Source of the DNA: JAUIIK01 sp963745675
GTDB lineage: Bacteria; Chloroflexota; Chloroflexia; Thermomicrobiales; CFX8
Assembly: GCA_963745675.1 (NCBI GenBank)
Contig: CAVUYM010000018.1
Coordinates: forward strand, 248,001 to 312,000
Length of the DNA stretch: 64,000 bases
Direction of reading: 5' to 3'
Of the stretch, positions 46,117-54,764 are shown piece by piece (within the stretch, counting starts at the first letter, position 1; the number at the start of each line of letters is the position of its first letter). The notes below the pieces were generated by a model that made no database searches, had not been told where the DNA came from, and saw nothing but the letters and a program-made list of their open reading frames with translations. The translations under genes and the position numbers were made by a program.

Positions 46117-47193
46117 ATGATCGAGCAATCTGAGCCGGTGAAGTCTGACGGTACGGTCGACGAGATTGAGAGCGAACGTGCAGACGGTATCGTTCCCATT
46201 GCCAGGGAATTGCTGGGTGAGGTCACCAGCGACGATGTCCCAGGTCTTGCCGCCGAGGTTGCCTATCACGCTATCTTCTCGATCCCCGCGCTTATTGTCG
46301 TGCTTATCACCCTGGCGGCGGTTATCGACAACACCGCCAATGTTGATCTCGCCGGCCGCCTGCGCCAAACAATTACCGACAGCGCGCCTGCCTCGACGCA
46401 GCAGATACTGACGGCGCTTGTCGACAACGCGGTCGCACAGGTAGGCGGTGGCACTGCATCGGTTGGCCTGGCGGGCGCATTGCTGCTTGCGCTCTGGGCG
46501 GGTTCTAACGCCATCGGAGTTCTTGTGAAGGCTTTCAATCGGGCCTACGATTCGACCGAATCGCGCTCTTTCCCGAGAAAGAAACTCGCAGCCGTACTAC
46601 TGACAATCGCGATGGGGCTAGTGGTGAATCTCGCCTTGGCACTCTGGGTCTTCGGCGGGCAGATCGGCAGCTGGATCGCGAAAGAGTTTTCGATGGGCTC
46701 GACCTTCGACTGGACCTGGAACATGTTGAGGATTCCACTTGGCGTCGTCGTCGTACTGCTGATGCTCGGGATGCTCTATTACGTCGGACCGACGGTGAAA
46801 CAGGAATTTCGGTCGGTATTGCCGGGGGCCGTGTTCTCGACCGTTGCCTGGGGCGCTCTCGTCTTCGGATTCTCGCTCTACCTGCGCTTCGCCAGCCCCG
46901 GCAGCGCTTACGGTGCGCTCAGCGGCTTGATCGTGTTTCTCTTCTTTCTCTATCTCACGGCAGTGATCTTCCTCGTCGGGGCAGAACTGAATGCCCTGCT
47001 CGCGCGCCGCTACGATTTCAGATATCGTCAGGCGATCGCGGCAGGCAAGGTGGATAGCGGTGCCGGAGGACCTAGAATCTTCGCGCAGCAAGCCCGCTCA
47101 GGCGAACCTTCGTCAGCAGGATCCCTTGTGGTTGGTGCTGTTGCAACTATTGGGATCGTCCTGGCCGCCATGCTTGGTCGTCGGAGGGCGTGA
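46117..47193 (+). CDS. YihY/BrkB family inner membrane protein
   Basis: 358 residues, ATG with AAGGAAG. DDVPGLAAEVAYHAIFSIPA is the conserved N-terminal segment; about six helices follow, including VGLAGALLLALWAGSNAIGV with the conserved AFNRAYD loop, and YGALSGLIVFLFFLYLTAVI. An additional C-terminal helix (GSLVVGAVATIGIVLAAML) is not in every member. It was once annotated as ribonuclease BN, which is incorrect; the function is unknown. It may be in an operon with the DUF2254 gene 28 bases downstream. Confidence 0.87.
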   Translation: MIEQSEPVKSDGTVDEIESERADGIVPIARELLGEVTSDDVPGLAAEVAYHAIFSIPALIVVLITLAAVIDNTANVDLAGRLRQTITDSAPASTQQILTALVDNAVAQVGGGTASVGLAGALLLALWAGSNAIGVLVKAFNRAYDSTESRSFPRKKLAAVLLTIAMGLVVNLALALWVFGGQIGSWIAKEFSMGSTFDWTWNMLRIPLGVVVVLLMLGMLYYVGPTVKQEFRSVLPGAVFSTVAWGALVFGFSLYLRFASPGSAYGALSGLIVFLFFLYLTAVIFLVGAELNALLARRYDFRYRQAIAAGKVDSGAGGPRIFAQQARSGEPSSAGSLVVGAVATIGIVLAAMLGRRRA

Positions 47194-47221
47194 CAAACGT
47201 GTGCCGGCGGAGTGACCGAAC

Positions 47222-48568
47222 TTGAAGACCAGATTCCAGAACTTCTGGGAATCAGTGCGGGCGAGTTACTGGTTCATACCAAGTCTGATGCTGGTCGCTG
47301 CGGCCGGGCTATCGCTTATTACGCAGCAGCTTGACAGTCGCTTCAAGGGCGAAGTTGTCTCTGCTTACCCGGGCGTATTCCAGGGTGGACCTGACGGCGC
47401 GCGCTCAATGCTGGCAACGATTGCCGGTTCGATGATCACAGCCGCCGCGGTTACCTTTTCGATCACGATTGCCGCGCTGGCAAATGCCTCTTCCCAGTTC
47501 GGCCCACGCTTGATGCGCATATTCATGCAGGATACTGGAAGCCAGGTCGTTCTCGGGACTTTCCTTGGCACGTTCATCTACTGTGTTCTGGTGCTCCGCC
47601 TGATTCCGGCGAATAGCGCTTCTGCGGGCGTGCCGCATATCTCGACGAGTGTCGCTGTACTGCTTGCTATTGCAAGCATCGGAGTGTTGATCTACTTCAT
47701 TCACCATACGGCCTCGATGCTGCAGTTGTCGCACGTCGCAGAGCGTGTCGGCGAAGGATTGATTGGCGCTGTCAATTCCCTGTTTCCCGAGGATCTAGGC
47801 TGGGAACCCAGCGATGATGGATCAATCGACGCTATCCCACTCTCCGAAGCCGCCGGCACGGTATTGCCTGATGCCGACTCGCGGGAGATCAAGGCGAACC
47901 GTATCGGCTATATTCAAGCCATCGATAATCAAAAGCTCATGGAAATCGCTATTCACTACGACGTCGCTATTCGAGTCGCATTGCGTCCTGGTGCGTTCAT
48001 CGTAAGGGAGGGGCTGCTAGCCGTTGCCTGGCCCTCTGAGCGCACCAGCGAGGACCTTGAGAATGCACTCCAAGAGGTGTTTCTCGTCGGCGGCCGCCGA
48101 ACACCATTTCAGGATGTCGAACTGTACTTTGACGAACTGATCGAGATCGCTTTGCGTGCATTGTCACCCGGTATCAACGATCCCTATACAGCATTGACTT
48201 GTATCGACTGGCTAACGGCTGCTTTGGCTTCATTTGCTCGCCGTCGAATGCCCTCAAGGTATCGTTACGATGACGATCTTGCTCTTCGAATCATTGCCGA
48301 TGGGCCCGATTTGGGGCAGATGATCGACCGTTCGTTCGATCAGATTCGCAACGCGGGCGCAGGCCAACCCCCGATCCTCAGCAAACTTCTTGGCGCTGCG
48401 ATGATCGTGACTCCGTTCATCGATGACGCTGATAGCCAGGAGGCTATGCGGCGTCAGGTCGGAGCCATCGACAACGTCATTCGAAACTCGAACTTCGTCG
48501 CACATGAGCGACGATCTCTAGAGGTCGAGTACATGGAAGCATTGAAGGTTCTCAACGCGACGGAATAG
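47222..48568 (+). CDS. DUF2254 membrane protein
   Basis: 448 residues from TTG 47222, after GGCGGAG. Membrane helices are at YWFIPSLMLVAAAGLSLI, MLATIAGSMITAAAVTFSIT, VVLGTFLGTFIYCVLVLRLI and ISTSVAVLLAIASIGVLIYF. A long cytoplasmic region contains ALRPGAFIVREG and RALSPGINDPYTALTC, both highly conserved in DUF2254. Its function is unknown. It converges on and overlaps the CrtI-type gene by 17 bases. Confidence 0.88.
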   Translation: MKTRFQNFWESVRASYWFIPSLMLVAAAGLSLITQQLDSRFKGEVVSAYPGVFQGGPDGARSMLATIAGSMITAAAVTFSITIAALANASSQFGPRLMRIFMQDTGSQVVLGTFLGTFIYCVLVLRLIPANSASAGVPHISTSVAVLLAIASIGVLIYFIHHTASMLQLSHVAERVGEGLIGAVNSLFPEDLGWEPSDDGSIDAIPLSEAAGTVLPDADSREIKANRIGYIQAIDNQKLMEIAIHYDVAIRVALRPGAFIVREGLLAVAWPSERTSEDLENALQEVFLVGGRRTPFQDVELYFDELIEIALRALSPGINDPYTALTCIDWLTAALASFARRRMPSRYRYDDDLALRIIADGPDLGQMIDRSFDQIRNAGAGQPPILSKLLGAAMIVTPFIDDADSQEAMRRQVGAIDNVIRNSNFVAHERRSLEVEYMEALKVLNATE

Positions 48569-50126
48569 CTGTGGGTCGGGCATCGAGATGCGCCAGCACT
48601 TCACGGGCACAGTTGCGCCCCGGCGCTCCAAAGACCGCTCCGCCGGGCCAGACCCCTGATCCGCCCAGATAGAGCTGCTCGATCGGGGACTGGTAGCCGG
48701 ACTGGCCCGTAGCGGGACGGTAATTGAACATCTGATCCGGGGTGATTTCGCCATGGAAGATGTTTCCGCCGGTAATTCCAACGATGGATTCGATGTCAGG
48801 CGGTCCGAGAACCGATATGTGCTCGATCGCATTCGGCAGGTTGGGAGCATACTCGGCGAAAGTGTCGATGATGATCTGACCGATCTCATCTCGGCGGCTG
48901 TCCCAGTCGCCTTCGGCGAGATCATATGGCGCGTATTGAACGAACATCGAGAGTGTGTGCTTTCCCTCTGGCGCCAACCCCTCCTCGGTCGCCGACTGGA
49001 TGTAGCAATCCATGAATGGCCGCGCCGACGGGCGTCCTGCTTCAGAGTCGACCCAGGCTTCCTGGATGTAATCAACCGACGGGCAGATCATGATCCCGCC
49101 CGTATGCTGTGGTCCGACATCCGTTCCGGGCATGGCCGTGAAATCAGGCAACTCTCCAAGACCAAGCAGAACCTTGACGACCGAGCCTTTCCTCTTCATC
49201 GCTTCAATCGCTTGCACGAACTCTCCCGGCAGAGACTTGCGATCGACCATTTGCAGGAAGGTGCGTTGCGGATCAGCCGTGGAAATTATCGTGTCTGCCT
49301 CAAACCTGCGGTCGTCCAGCAGACGGACACCGGTCGCAATGCCATTCATCGTTTCGATCTCTGCGACTTCCGCATCGGTGAGGATTTCGACTCCCGCTTC
49401 CTTGCCAGCGTCGGCAATAGCGTTCGCTATCGAACCCATGCCACCACGAACATAGCCCCAGGCGCCGCGACGACCATCGAGTTTGCCGAGTAAGTGATGA
49501 AACTTGACGTAGGCTGACCCCGGAGATCGGGGACCGAGGTTGCTTCCAATGACCCCGCCTGATGCGAGCGGGCCTTTGATCTCATCACACTCAAAATACT
49601 GGTCGAGAATGTCGGCCACGCTGCCGAAGAGCAGCAGTCGCAAATCTTCCGGTCCGCCGGGGCGGTCGAATGCGCGCTCAAGATCGCTCAAGCCGGGAGG
49701 CGGACCCATGATCAGCGGCCATGCGCTTTCGATGATGCGCTCCCAGTGATCCCAGTAGGGGCCCCAGGCGTTGGCATCGTTCTCGGAAAATTTCAACAGT
49801 TGCTCGCGCGTCTTCTGACCATCGAGGGAGCTCATGAAGTAGCGGCCATCAAGCTGGGGGGCGAATATCTGTGGGTCGAACGGTCTCACATCATAGCCAT
49901 GCCGCACCAGTTCAAGCTCTTGCACGACCTCCGATAGTAGAAGGCTACAGACATACGAACAGGTTGAGAGGCTGTAGCCGGGGAAGTGCTCCTCGGTGAC
50001 GGTGGCTCCTCCGATGATGTCCCGGCGTTCGAGCACCGCGACGCTCTTGCCAGCTTTCGCAAGATAGGCCGCCGCAATCAGTCCATTGTGGCCTGCGCCG
50101 ATGACGATCGTGTCGTACTTCTTCAT
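48552..50126 (-). CDS. CrtI/PYROXD2-type FAD-dependent oxidoreductase
   Basis: 524 residues from ATG 50126. TIVIGAGHNGLIAAAYLAKA is the dinucleotide-binding motif and VLERRDIIGGATVTEE the ADP-ribose contact. The C-terminal LYLGGSGVWPGGAVFGAPGR is the second FAD motif of phytoene desaturase-like enzymes. The whole-length pattern is closer to the PYROXD2 branch than to carotenoid desaturases, and no carotenoid genes adjoin it. The substrate is unknown. The gene is intact. Confidence 0.85.
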   Translation of the reverse strand: MKKYDTIVIGAGHNGLIAAAYLAKAGKSVAVLERRDIIGGATVTEEHFPGYSLSTCSYVCSLLLSEVVQELELVRHGYDVRPFDPQIFAPQLDGRYFMSSLDGQKTREQLLKFSENDANAWGPYWDHWERIIESAWPLIMGPPPGLSDLERAFDRPGGPEDLRLLLFGSVADILDQYFECDEIKGPLASGGVIGSNLGPRSPGSAYVKFHHLLGKLDGRRGAWGYVRGGMGSIANAIADAGKEAGVEILTDAEVAEIETMNGIATGVRLLDDRRFEADTIISTADPQRTFLQMVDRKSLPGEFVQAIEAMKRKGSVVKVLLGLGELPDFTAMPGTDVGPQHTGGIMICPSVDYIQEAWVDSEAGRPSARPFMDCYIQSATEEGLAPEGKHTLSMFVQYAPYDLAEGDWDSRRDEIGQIIIDTFAEYAPNLPNAIEHISVLGPPDIESIVGITGGNIFHGEITPDQMFNYRPATGQSGYQSPIEQLYLGGSGVWPGGAVFGAPGRNCAREVLAHLDARPTAIPSR

Positions 50127-50351
50127 TGCCTTTACGGTCCTTTGCTGCTGCCCGTTGAATGCGTGATTGTAGCCGGAAGTCGATGCTGCGTATCGAATCC
50201 CACCCATTTGAATGGGGCGAAGCGCGCTGCCTGCCGTTACGTTTGCTCCAGAGTGTTCGATCGGTTGGGGCGAGCGCTCGAAGGAAGGGCGGCAACGGCG
50301 GGAGGGCCGGAGCCGATTGCCGGGGGTGGTCCGATTTAGCCATGGCGGAGA

Positions 50352-50567
50352 TTGAGCTTGTTACGACTGGTAGCCGTTCTCCTCGGGACTCTCATGCCCG
50401 CGGGTCTTGGAGCAATCTTCGTCTGGAGCACCCTGAACCTCGTCATGCATGGCGATGCGAGCGCTGGTCGTATTGTGCTCGCACTCGTCGTGTTGGCCGG
50501 GGTTCTGGGGTTGCTCTTCCTGGCCTATCGGTTCATGAACCAGCTGGAGGATCCGGGCCATAGCTGA
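50352..50567 (+). CDS. Small two-helix membrane protein at the head of the oxidase operon
   Basis: 71 residues starting with TTG 50352, directly after GGCGGAG. Two helices (LVAVLLGTLMPAGLGAIFVW and IVLALVVLAGVLGLLFLAYR) end in a short polar tail. Unknown family. It lies 21 bases upstream of the subunit IIa gene, so it is probably transcribed with the cytochrome oxidase and may be an assembly or accessory subunit. Confidence 0.6.
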   Translation: MSLLRLVAVLLGTLMPAGLGAIFVWSTLNLVMHGDASAGRIVLALVVLAGVLGLLFLAYRFMNQLEDPGHS

Positions 50568-50588
50568 CTAGTCGAGGGGGAGTTCGGA

Positions 50589-50735
50589 GTGAGTGACATT
50601 CACGAAGAAGACATCGAGCAAAGCGAAGTCGACGAGCATTCGACGCGCGGCACCTTCATTATTCTGCTGGCCTATCTCGTGGTAATCGTCGGGTTGTGGG
50701 GGACGATCTACCTGACATTGCTCTCGCGAGGCTAA
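50589..50735 (+). CDS. cbaD: ba3-type cytochrome oxidase subunit IIa
   Basis: A 48-residue protein that ORF finders with a length cut-off miss. GTG 50589 follows GGGGGAG. An acidic N-terminus (SDIHEEDIEQSEVDEHS) precedes one helix, FIILLAYLVVIVGLWGTIYL. The size, single helix and position just before subunit II match subunit IIa of ba3 oxidases, as in Thermus. It ends four bases before the subunit II start. Confidence 0.72.
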   Translation: MSDIHEEDIEQSEVDEHSTRGTFIILLAYLVVIVGLWGTIYLTLLSRG

Positions 50736-50739
50736 CACC

Positions 50740-51207
50740 ATGAAGATCGAATATTACGAGAAAGTGTTTCTCACTCTCGGCGTTGTGATGCTGCTGTCCG
50801 GGCTGGCCGCGATCCTCGTATCAGTGGTCGGGGCCGGTGTCATGGTGCCGGAGCCAGCCGGACGGGTCGCGCCCGCGGATGTCAGGACGACAGCGCCTTT
50901 TGATACGCCGGGATTGCGCGAGATTTCGCCCGGCAAGTATGAAGCGGTGGTCGTCGCCCAGACCTGGCTTTTCACGCCAAATGAGTTTCGCATTCCAGCG
51001 GGATCAGAAGTGACATTCAGGGTCGCCTCGACCGACGTCATTCACGGCTTCCTCATCGAAAATACACAGATCAACGCGATGATCATCCCCGGCCAGATTA
51101 CGGAAGTGACCCAGACGTTCGACGATCCGGGCGAGTATCTGCTGATTTGTCACGAATATTGTGGGATAGGACACCATACTATGTGGGGCCGGGTGATCGT
51201 CGAATGA
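50740..51207 (+). CDS. cbaB: Cytochrome c oxidase subunit II, ba3 type
   Basis: 155 residues: one N-terminal membrane helix (LGVVMLLSGLAAILVSVVGA) and a periplasmic cupredoxin domain. The CuA centre is seen in STDVIHGFLI (first His) and LLICHEYCGIGHHTMWG (two Cys, His and Met). Short length and a single helix are typical of B-type (ba3) oxidases. It receives electrons from cytochrome c. Its stop overlaps the subunit I start in ATGA. Confidence 0.93.
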   Translation: MKIEYYEKVFLTLGVVMLLSGLAAILVSVVGAGVMVPEPAGRVAPADVRTTAPFDTPGLREISPGKYEAVVVAQTWLFTPNEFRIPAGSEVTFRVASTDVIHGFLIENTQINAMIIPGQITEVTQTFDDPGEYLLICHEYCGIGHHTMWGRVIVE

Positions 51208-52886
51208 GCAGCATAGCCGTAACCCAGGAAACCGCATTCGAAGACACTCGTGGTGAAGTCTTTATAGCCGAACAGATGTGGCCTATTCGCTGGCAGCTCT
51301 ACCTCGTCTTCGTAGCGCTTGCCATCGGGGGTTGGATGGGGCTGGGCCAGGCGCTCGAGCGCGTTGGCGTCAAGATGGAGTCCTTCGCCGGACTCGAAAG
51401 CTATTATCAGGGCCTGTCGATCCATGGCGTGTTGCTTGCACTGGTATTCACCTTCTCTTTTGCAAATAGCCTCCTGTCTCTGCTGACGATCCAGGGCTTC
51501 GGACGGCCGATGGCAAGCACGATGTTGCTGCAAGGTGCTTTCTGGTTCATGGCTGCAGGAACGCTCCTTGGCGCGGTCATTCTGCTGATGAATCAGGCAA
51601 CCGTCCTCTTCACCTTTTACACGCCGATGAAAGCCAATCCGCTCTTCTATCTGGCCGCCGTCTTTCTCGTTGTGTCGACCTGGCTGACACTGGCGAACAT
51701 GATCTGGACCTACAGGCAGTGGCGTGCAGACCATCCCGGCGAGCCAATACCATTGCTGGCTTTCACGACGTTGACGACGTACATCATGTGGGGGCTGGCA
51801 TCGATTGGAATTGCGACCGAGGTTGTCTTCTTCGTCCTGCCCTGGTCGCTCGGAATTTGGGACAATACCGACCCTCAACTCAACCGGATCCTCTTCTGGT
51901 TCTCCGGGCATGCAATCGTTTACTTCTGGCTATTGCCTGCCTATGTCTCGTGGTACATGCTGATTCCGCGGCAAGTTGGCGGCCGGCTCTATAGCGATGG
52001 CCTGACGCGCCTGACCTTCGTCATGTTCATGCTTTTTTCGATTCCAACGGGTCTGCACCATCAATACACCGATCCGGGCATCTCCGCGACGATGAAGAGC
52101 ATTCATCTAGTGCTTACGTTCGTCATCTTCTTCCCGAGTCTGATCACGGCGTTTTCAGTCATGTCTGCGCTTGAATCCGGTGGTCGGAGGGCAGGCGGGA
52201 AAGGGCTCTTTGGCTGGATATTCGCATTGCCGTGGGGTAATCCCTCGGTGAGTGCTCAGCTCCTGGCAATGCTCGTCTTCACGCTTGGGGGCGCGACCGG
52301 GCTGATCAACGCCAGCATGACGGTGAATCTGGTTGTCCACAATACTGCCTTTATACCTGGTCATTTCCATCTCACAGTCGGCACCGCCGTTGCGCTGACG
52401 ATCATGGGCGTCAGCTACTGGTTCGTGCCGTATATGAGTGGCAAGGCGCTCTTCCAGCCGAAGCTGGCTCTGGCTCAGGGCTGGCTCTGGGCGATTGGCG
52501 TCTTGACCTTCTCGCGCGGCCAGATCTCTGGCGGGCTCTCAGCGATGCCGCGCCGGACAGCAATTGGCGAAGCGGCTTACAGCCTGCCCGGTTGGGAACT
52601 CTCGAACTGGCTGACGGCAATCGGCGGCGTGACGATGGCCGTCAGCGGCGCGCTCTTCTTCATCGTGATAGTTGGCACGCTCTTCTTGTCGAAGGAGCCC
52701 ACTGATGTGACCGCCATTCCTTCTGGCGCGGAGCCGGTGCACGGTCCGAAAGACAACTGGGCCGTCCTCGATCGACTCGGTCAGCTCACGATCCTTGCTG
52801 TGGTCCTCATCATCTTCGCCTATCTGCCGACGCTGATTAGCTATCTTCCGGCGACCTTCACATCGCCCGGGGTAAAAGTTTGGTAA
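51204..52886 (+). CDS. cbaA: Cytochrome c oxidase subunit I, ba3 type
   Basis: 560 residues from ATG 51204; the frame upstream belongs to subunit II. It has about 13 membrane helices. Low-spin heme His is in LSIHGVLLAL (near residue 74). The CuB His and crosslinked Tyr are in FSGHAIVYFWLLPAY, where Ala replaces the common Pro. Two more CuB His are in TGLHHQYTD, and the heme a3 and second low-spin His are in FIPGHFHLTVG. The A-type K- and D-channel residues are not expected in this B-family enzyme. It reduces oxygen and pumps protons. Confidence 0.94.
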   Translation: MSSIAVTQETAFEDTRGEVFIAEQMWPIRWQLYLVFVALAIGGWMGLGQALERVGVKMESFAGLESYYQGLSIHGVLLALVFTFSFANSLLSLLTIQGFGRPMASTMLLQGAFWFMAAGTLLGAVILLMNQATVLFTFYTPMKANPLFYLAAVFLVVSTWLTLANMIWTYRQWRADHPGEPIPLLAFTTLTTYIMWGLASIGIATEVVFFVLPWSLGIWDNTDPQLNRILFWFSGHAIVYFWLLPAYVSWYMLIPRQVGGRLYSDGLTRLTFVMFMLFSIPTGLHHQYTDPGISATMKSIHLVLTFVIFFPSLITAFSVMSALESGGRRAGGKGLFGWIFALPWGNPSVSAQLLAMLVFTLGGATGLINASMTVNLVVHNTAFIPGHFHLTVGTAVALTIMGVSYWFVPYMSGKALFQPKLALAQGWLWAIGVLTFSRGQISGGLSAMPRRTAIGEAAYSLPGWELSNWLTAIGGVTMAVSGALFFIVIVGTLFLSKEPTDVTAIPSGAEPVHGPKDNWAVLDRLGQLTILAVVLIIFAYLPTLISYLPATFTSPGVKVW

Positions 52887-52895
52887 GGGGACGGC

Positions 52896-53330
52896 ATGTC
52901 GAGAAGGACTATCTTCGTACTACTGGGGATCTTCGCAGTCGTCCTGGTGTTCGGCTACAGCGCCGTTATCCCGACCAATAATGACCCGCGAGCTGTGCCA
53001 ACCGATACGCCCGGGCCGTCCAGCGGTGGTGAGGGAGGCGGTGGCGCATCCGCGGCCGACGCCGGAAAGGCGATCTATGAAGCCCAATGCTCTGCGTGCC
53101 ATACTATCGATGGCTCGACGGGTATTGGCCCGACCTGGGCTGGCTTATGGGGCAGTGAGGTCACTCTGGAGGATGGCAGCACCATCGTTGCTGATGAAGC
53201 CTATATTGCGGAATCAATCCAGCAGCCAGCAGCGAAGGTTCACCAGGGCTTTCAGCCGATCATGCCGTCGCTGGCTCTGTCCGACGCGGATATCGAGAAT
53301 GTGATTGCGTTTATTCAAACGCTCGAATAG
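52896..53330 (+). CDS. Membrane-anchored cytochrome c
   Basis: 144 residues. An N-terminal helix (TIFVLLGIFAVVLVFGYSAV) anchors it, a Pro/Gly-rich linker (GPSSGGEGGGGASAADAG) follows, and the class I cytochrome domain has CSACH for heme attachment and GFQPIMPSLALSD with the axial Met. It lies 9 bases after the oxidase subunit I gene and is the probable direct electron donor to the CuA site. AGGGGA precedes the ATG. Confidence 0.92.
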   Translation: MSRRTIFVLLGIFAVVLVFGYSAVIPTNNDPRAVPTDTPGPSSGGEGGGGASAADAGKAIYEAQCSACHTIDGSTGIGPTWAGLWGSEVTLEDGSTIVADEAYIAESIQQPAAKVHQGFQPIMPSLALSDADIENVIAFIQTLE

Positions 53331-53335
53331 GAACT

Positions 53336-54046
53336 ATGGCGGTAGCGCTCGAACAACTTGAGAATCCGTCAGTGAAGCGGCGGCGGCTGAGGATCTTTTT
53401 GATGTATATCCTGCCGCCGCTGATTGCCCTGTTCGTCGTTCTACTGCCGCTTTTGAGTACCGTCTCGATTCTGCCGCGAATCAGAGTCAGTCCCGGCTTT
53501 GCCTTGATCGACCAGCAGGGCAATACATTGACGAATGAGGATCTTCGCGGTGACATCATCCTCTTTGGTCTCGTATCGCTCGAATGTGACGATCAATGTG
53601 TGACAACGATCGAGGCGATGCGACAGGCAGCTAGTGGGATAGATGTCGCATCAGACGATCCCGATCAACCAGGACTCAGGCTCGTAGCGATCGTCGTCGA
53701 CCCGGTCGAAGAGCCAGGCAGACTGGCCCAATTTGCCTCTGAACTCAACATAAACAGCGAAGAATGGTCGGTCGTTTCGGGTAGCGAGGCGGCCGTCCGG
53801 GCTGTCGTCGCTTCAGGCTTCGAGGTCTATCTCGTAACATCACCAACAGGAGAGATGGCGCACGATCCGGGCGTCTTCCTGACGGACCATGCGGGTTTCC
53901 TCCGCGCTGAATATCGCACTGAAAGCCCGCGCCCAAGCACGATTTCGTCCGATATCGAACGCGTCTTCAATGAGGCAAACGCCGGTGCAATCGGCGGGCT
54001 GTTCTACAACGCAGCCCACTCTTTGAGCCTTTCCTGTGGAGGGTAG
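53336..54046 (+). CDS. SCO1/SenC-like copper chaperone
   Basis: 236 residues. A membrane anchor (LMYILPPLIALFVVLLPLLS) is followed by a thioredoxin-fold domain. The SCO CxxxC copper site is LECDDQC, lacking the usual following Pro. FALIDQQGNTLTNEDLRGDI and LVAIVVDPVEEPGRLAQFA are SCO landmarks. A distal His is likely in EMAHDPGVFLTD. As the last gene of the oxidase operon it should deliver copper to the CuA centre. Confidence 0.83.
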   Translation: MAVALEQLENPSVKRRRLRIFLMYILPPLIALFVVLLPLLSTVSILPRIRVSPGFALIDQQGNTLTNEDLRGDIILFGLVSLECDDQCVTTIEAMRQAASGIDVASDDPDQPGLRLVAIVVDPVEEPGRLAQFASELNINSEEWSVVSGSEAAVRAVVASGFEVYLVTSPTGEMAHDPGVFLTDHAGFLRAEYRTESPRPSTISSDIERVFNEANAGAIGGLFYNAAHSLSLSCGG

Positions 54047-54088
54047 TCATGCAGTTGCGGTTGATAGCCGCTTCAGCAGGGCCAACCG

Positions 54089-54764
54089 CTAATCACTCAC
54101 TCCATCCGGATCGACCATTCGTTGTTGCACCAGACCGTAGCGCACGGCATGGGCGACGACTGCCGCGCGATTGTGCAAGTGGAGTTTTTCCAGAATATTG
54201 CGCAGATGATATTTGACGGTATTCTCGCTGATAACAAGATGATCCGCCAGATCGCGCGTTGATGTGATCCCTGCGACCATGAGCGCCAGAACGTCATGCT
54301 CGCGCCTGGTAAGCATCGTCCGGTCGGCCCCGCGATCTTCCATCTCAGCGCCGTTGGCATACTCAGCCAGAACCTTTTTCGCCAGGGCCGGCGGCAGCCC
54401 CGGTTTCCCTTCAGCGACAGCATCAAGTAGCTCGAAGAACAGGTCGGAGCGTACATTTTTGATGACGTATCCGACGGCACCCGACTTGATGGCTTCGTAG
54501 AGATCCTCATCTTCCTCAGAAACGGTCACGACGAAGATCTTGATCTCCGGCATTTCCGAGCTGATGAGCCGAGTAGCCGTCAGGCCGTCGATCTCGGGCA
54601 TTGCCGAGATCCATTAGAACCAGGTCAGGTTGCAATGCGCGTGTGAGGTCGATCGCTTCTTTCCCATTGTTAGCCTCAGCGATAACCTCATGGCCGCGCG
54701 CTTCTAAGAGGCTGCGAATGCCGTCACGAAAGAGCGGATGGTCGTCGGCGATGAGGATTCTCAT
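54089..54764 (-). CDS. LuxR/NarL-type response regulator (frameshifted)
   Basis: About 224 residues. The receiver starts MRILIADDHPLFRDGIRSLL and has the phospho-acceptor Asp in LQPDLVLMDL. One base is gained or lost near 54600, just before MPEIDGLTATRLI. The DNA-binding HTH is TRREHDVLALMVAGITSTRD to ENTVKYHLRNILEKL, the LuxR signature. It is coupled to the sensor kinase by ATGA at 54761-54764. It faces the cytochrome oxidase operon convergently, so regulation of that operon is possible but not shown. Confidence 0.86.

Noticed and set aside
45826..46368. 180-codon minus-strand ORF between the lipoprotein and YihY genes
   Set aside because: Half of it is antisense to the YihY gene, and the rest has no start signal or protein-like pattern.
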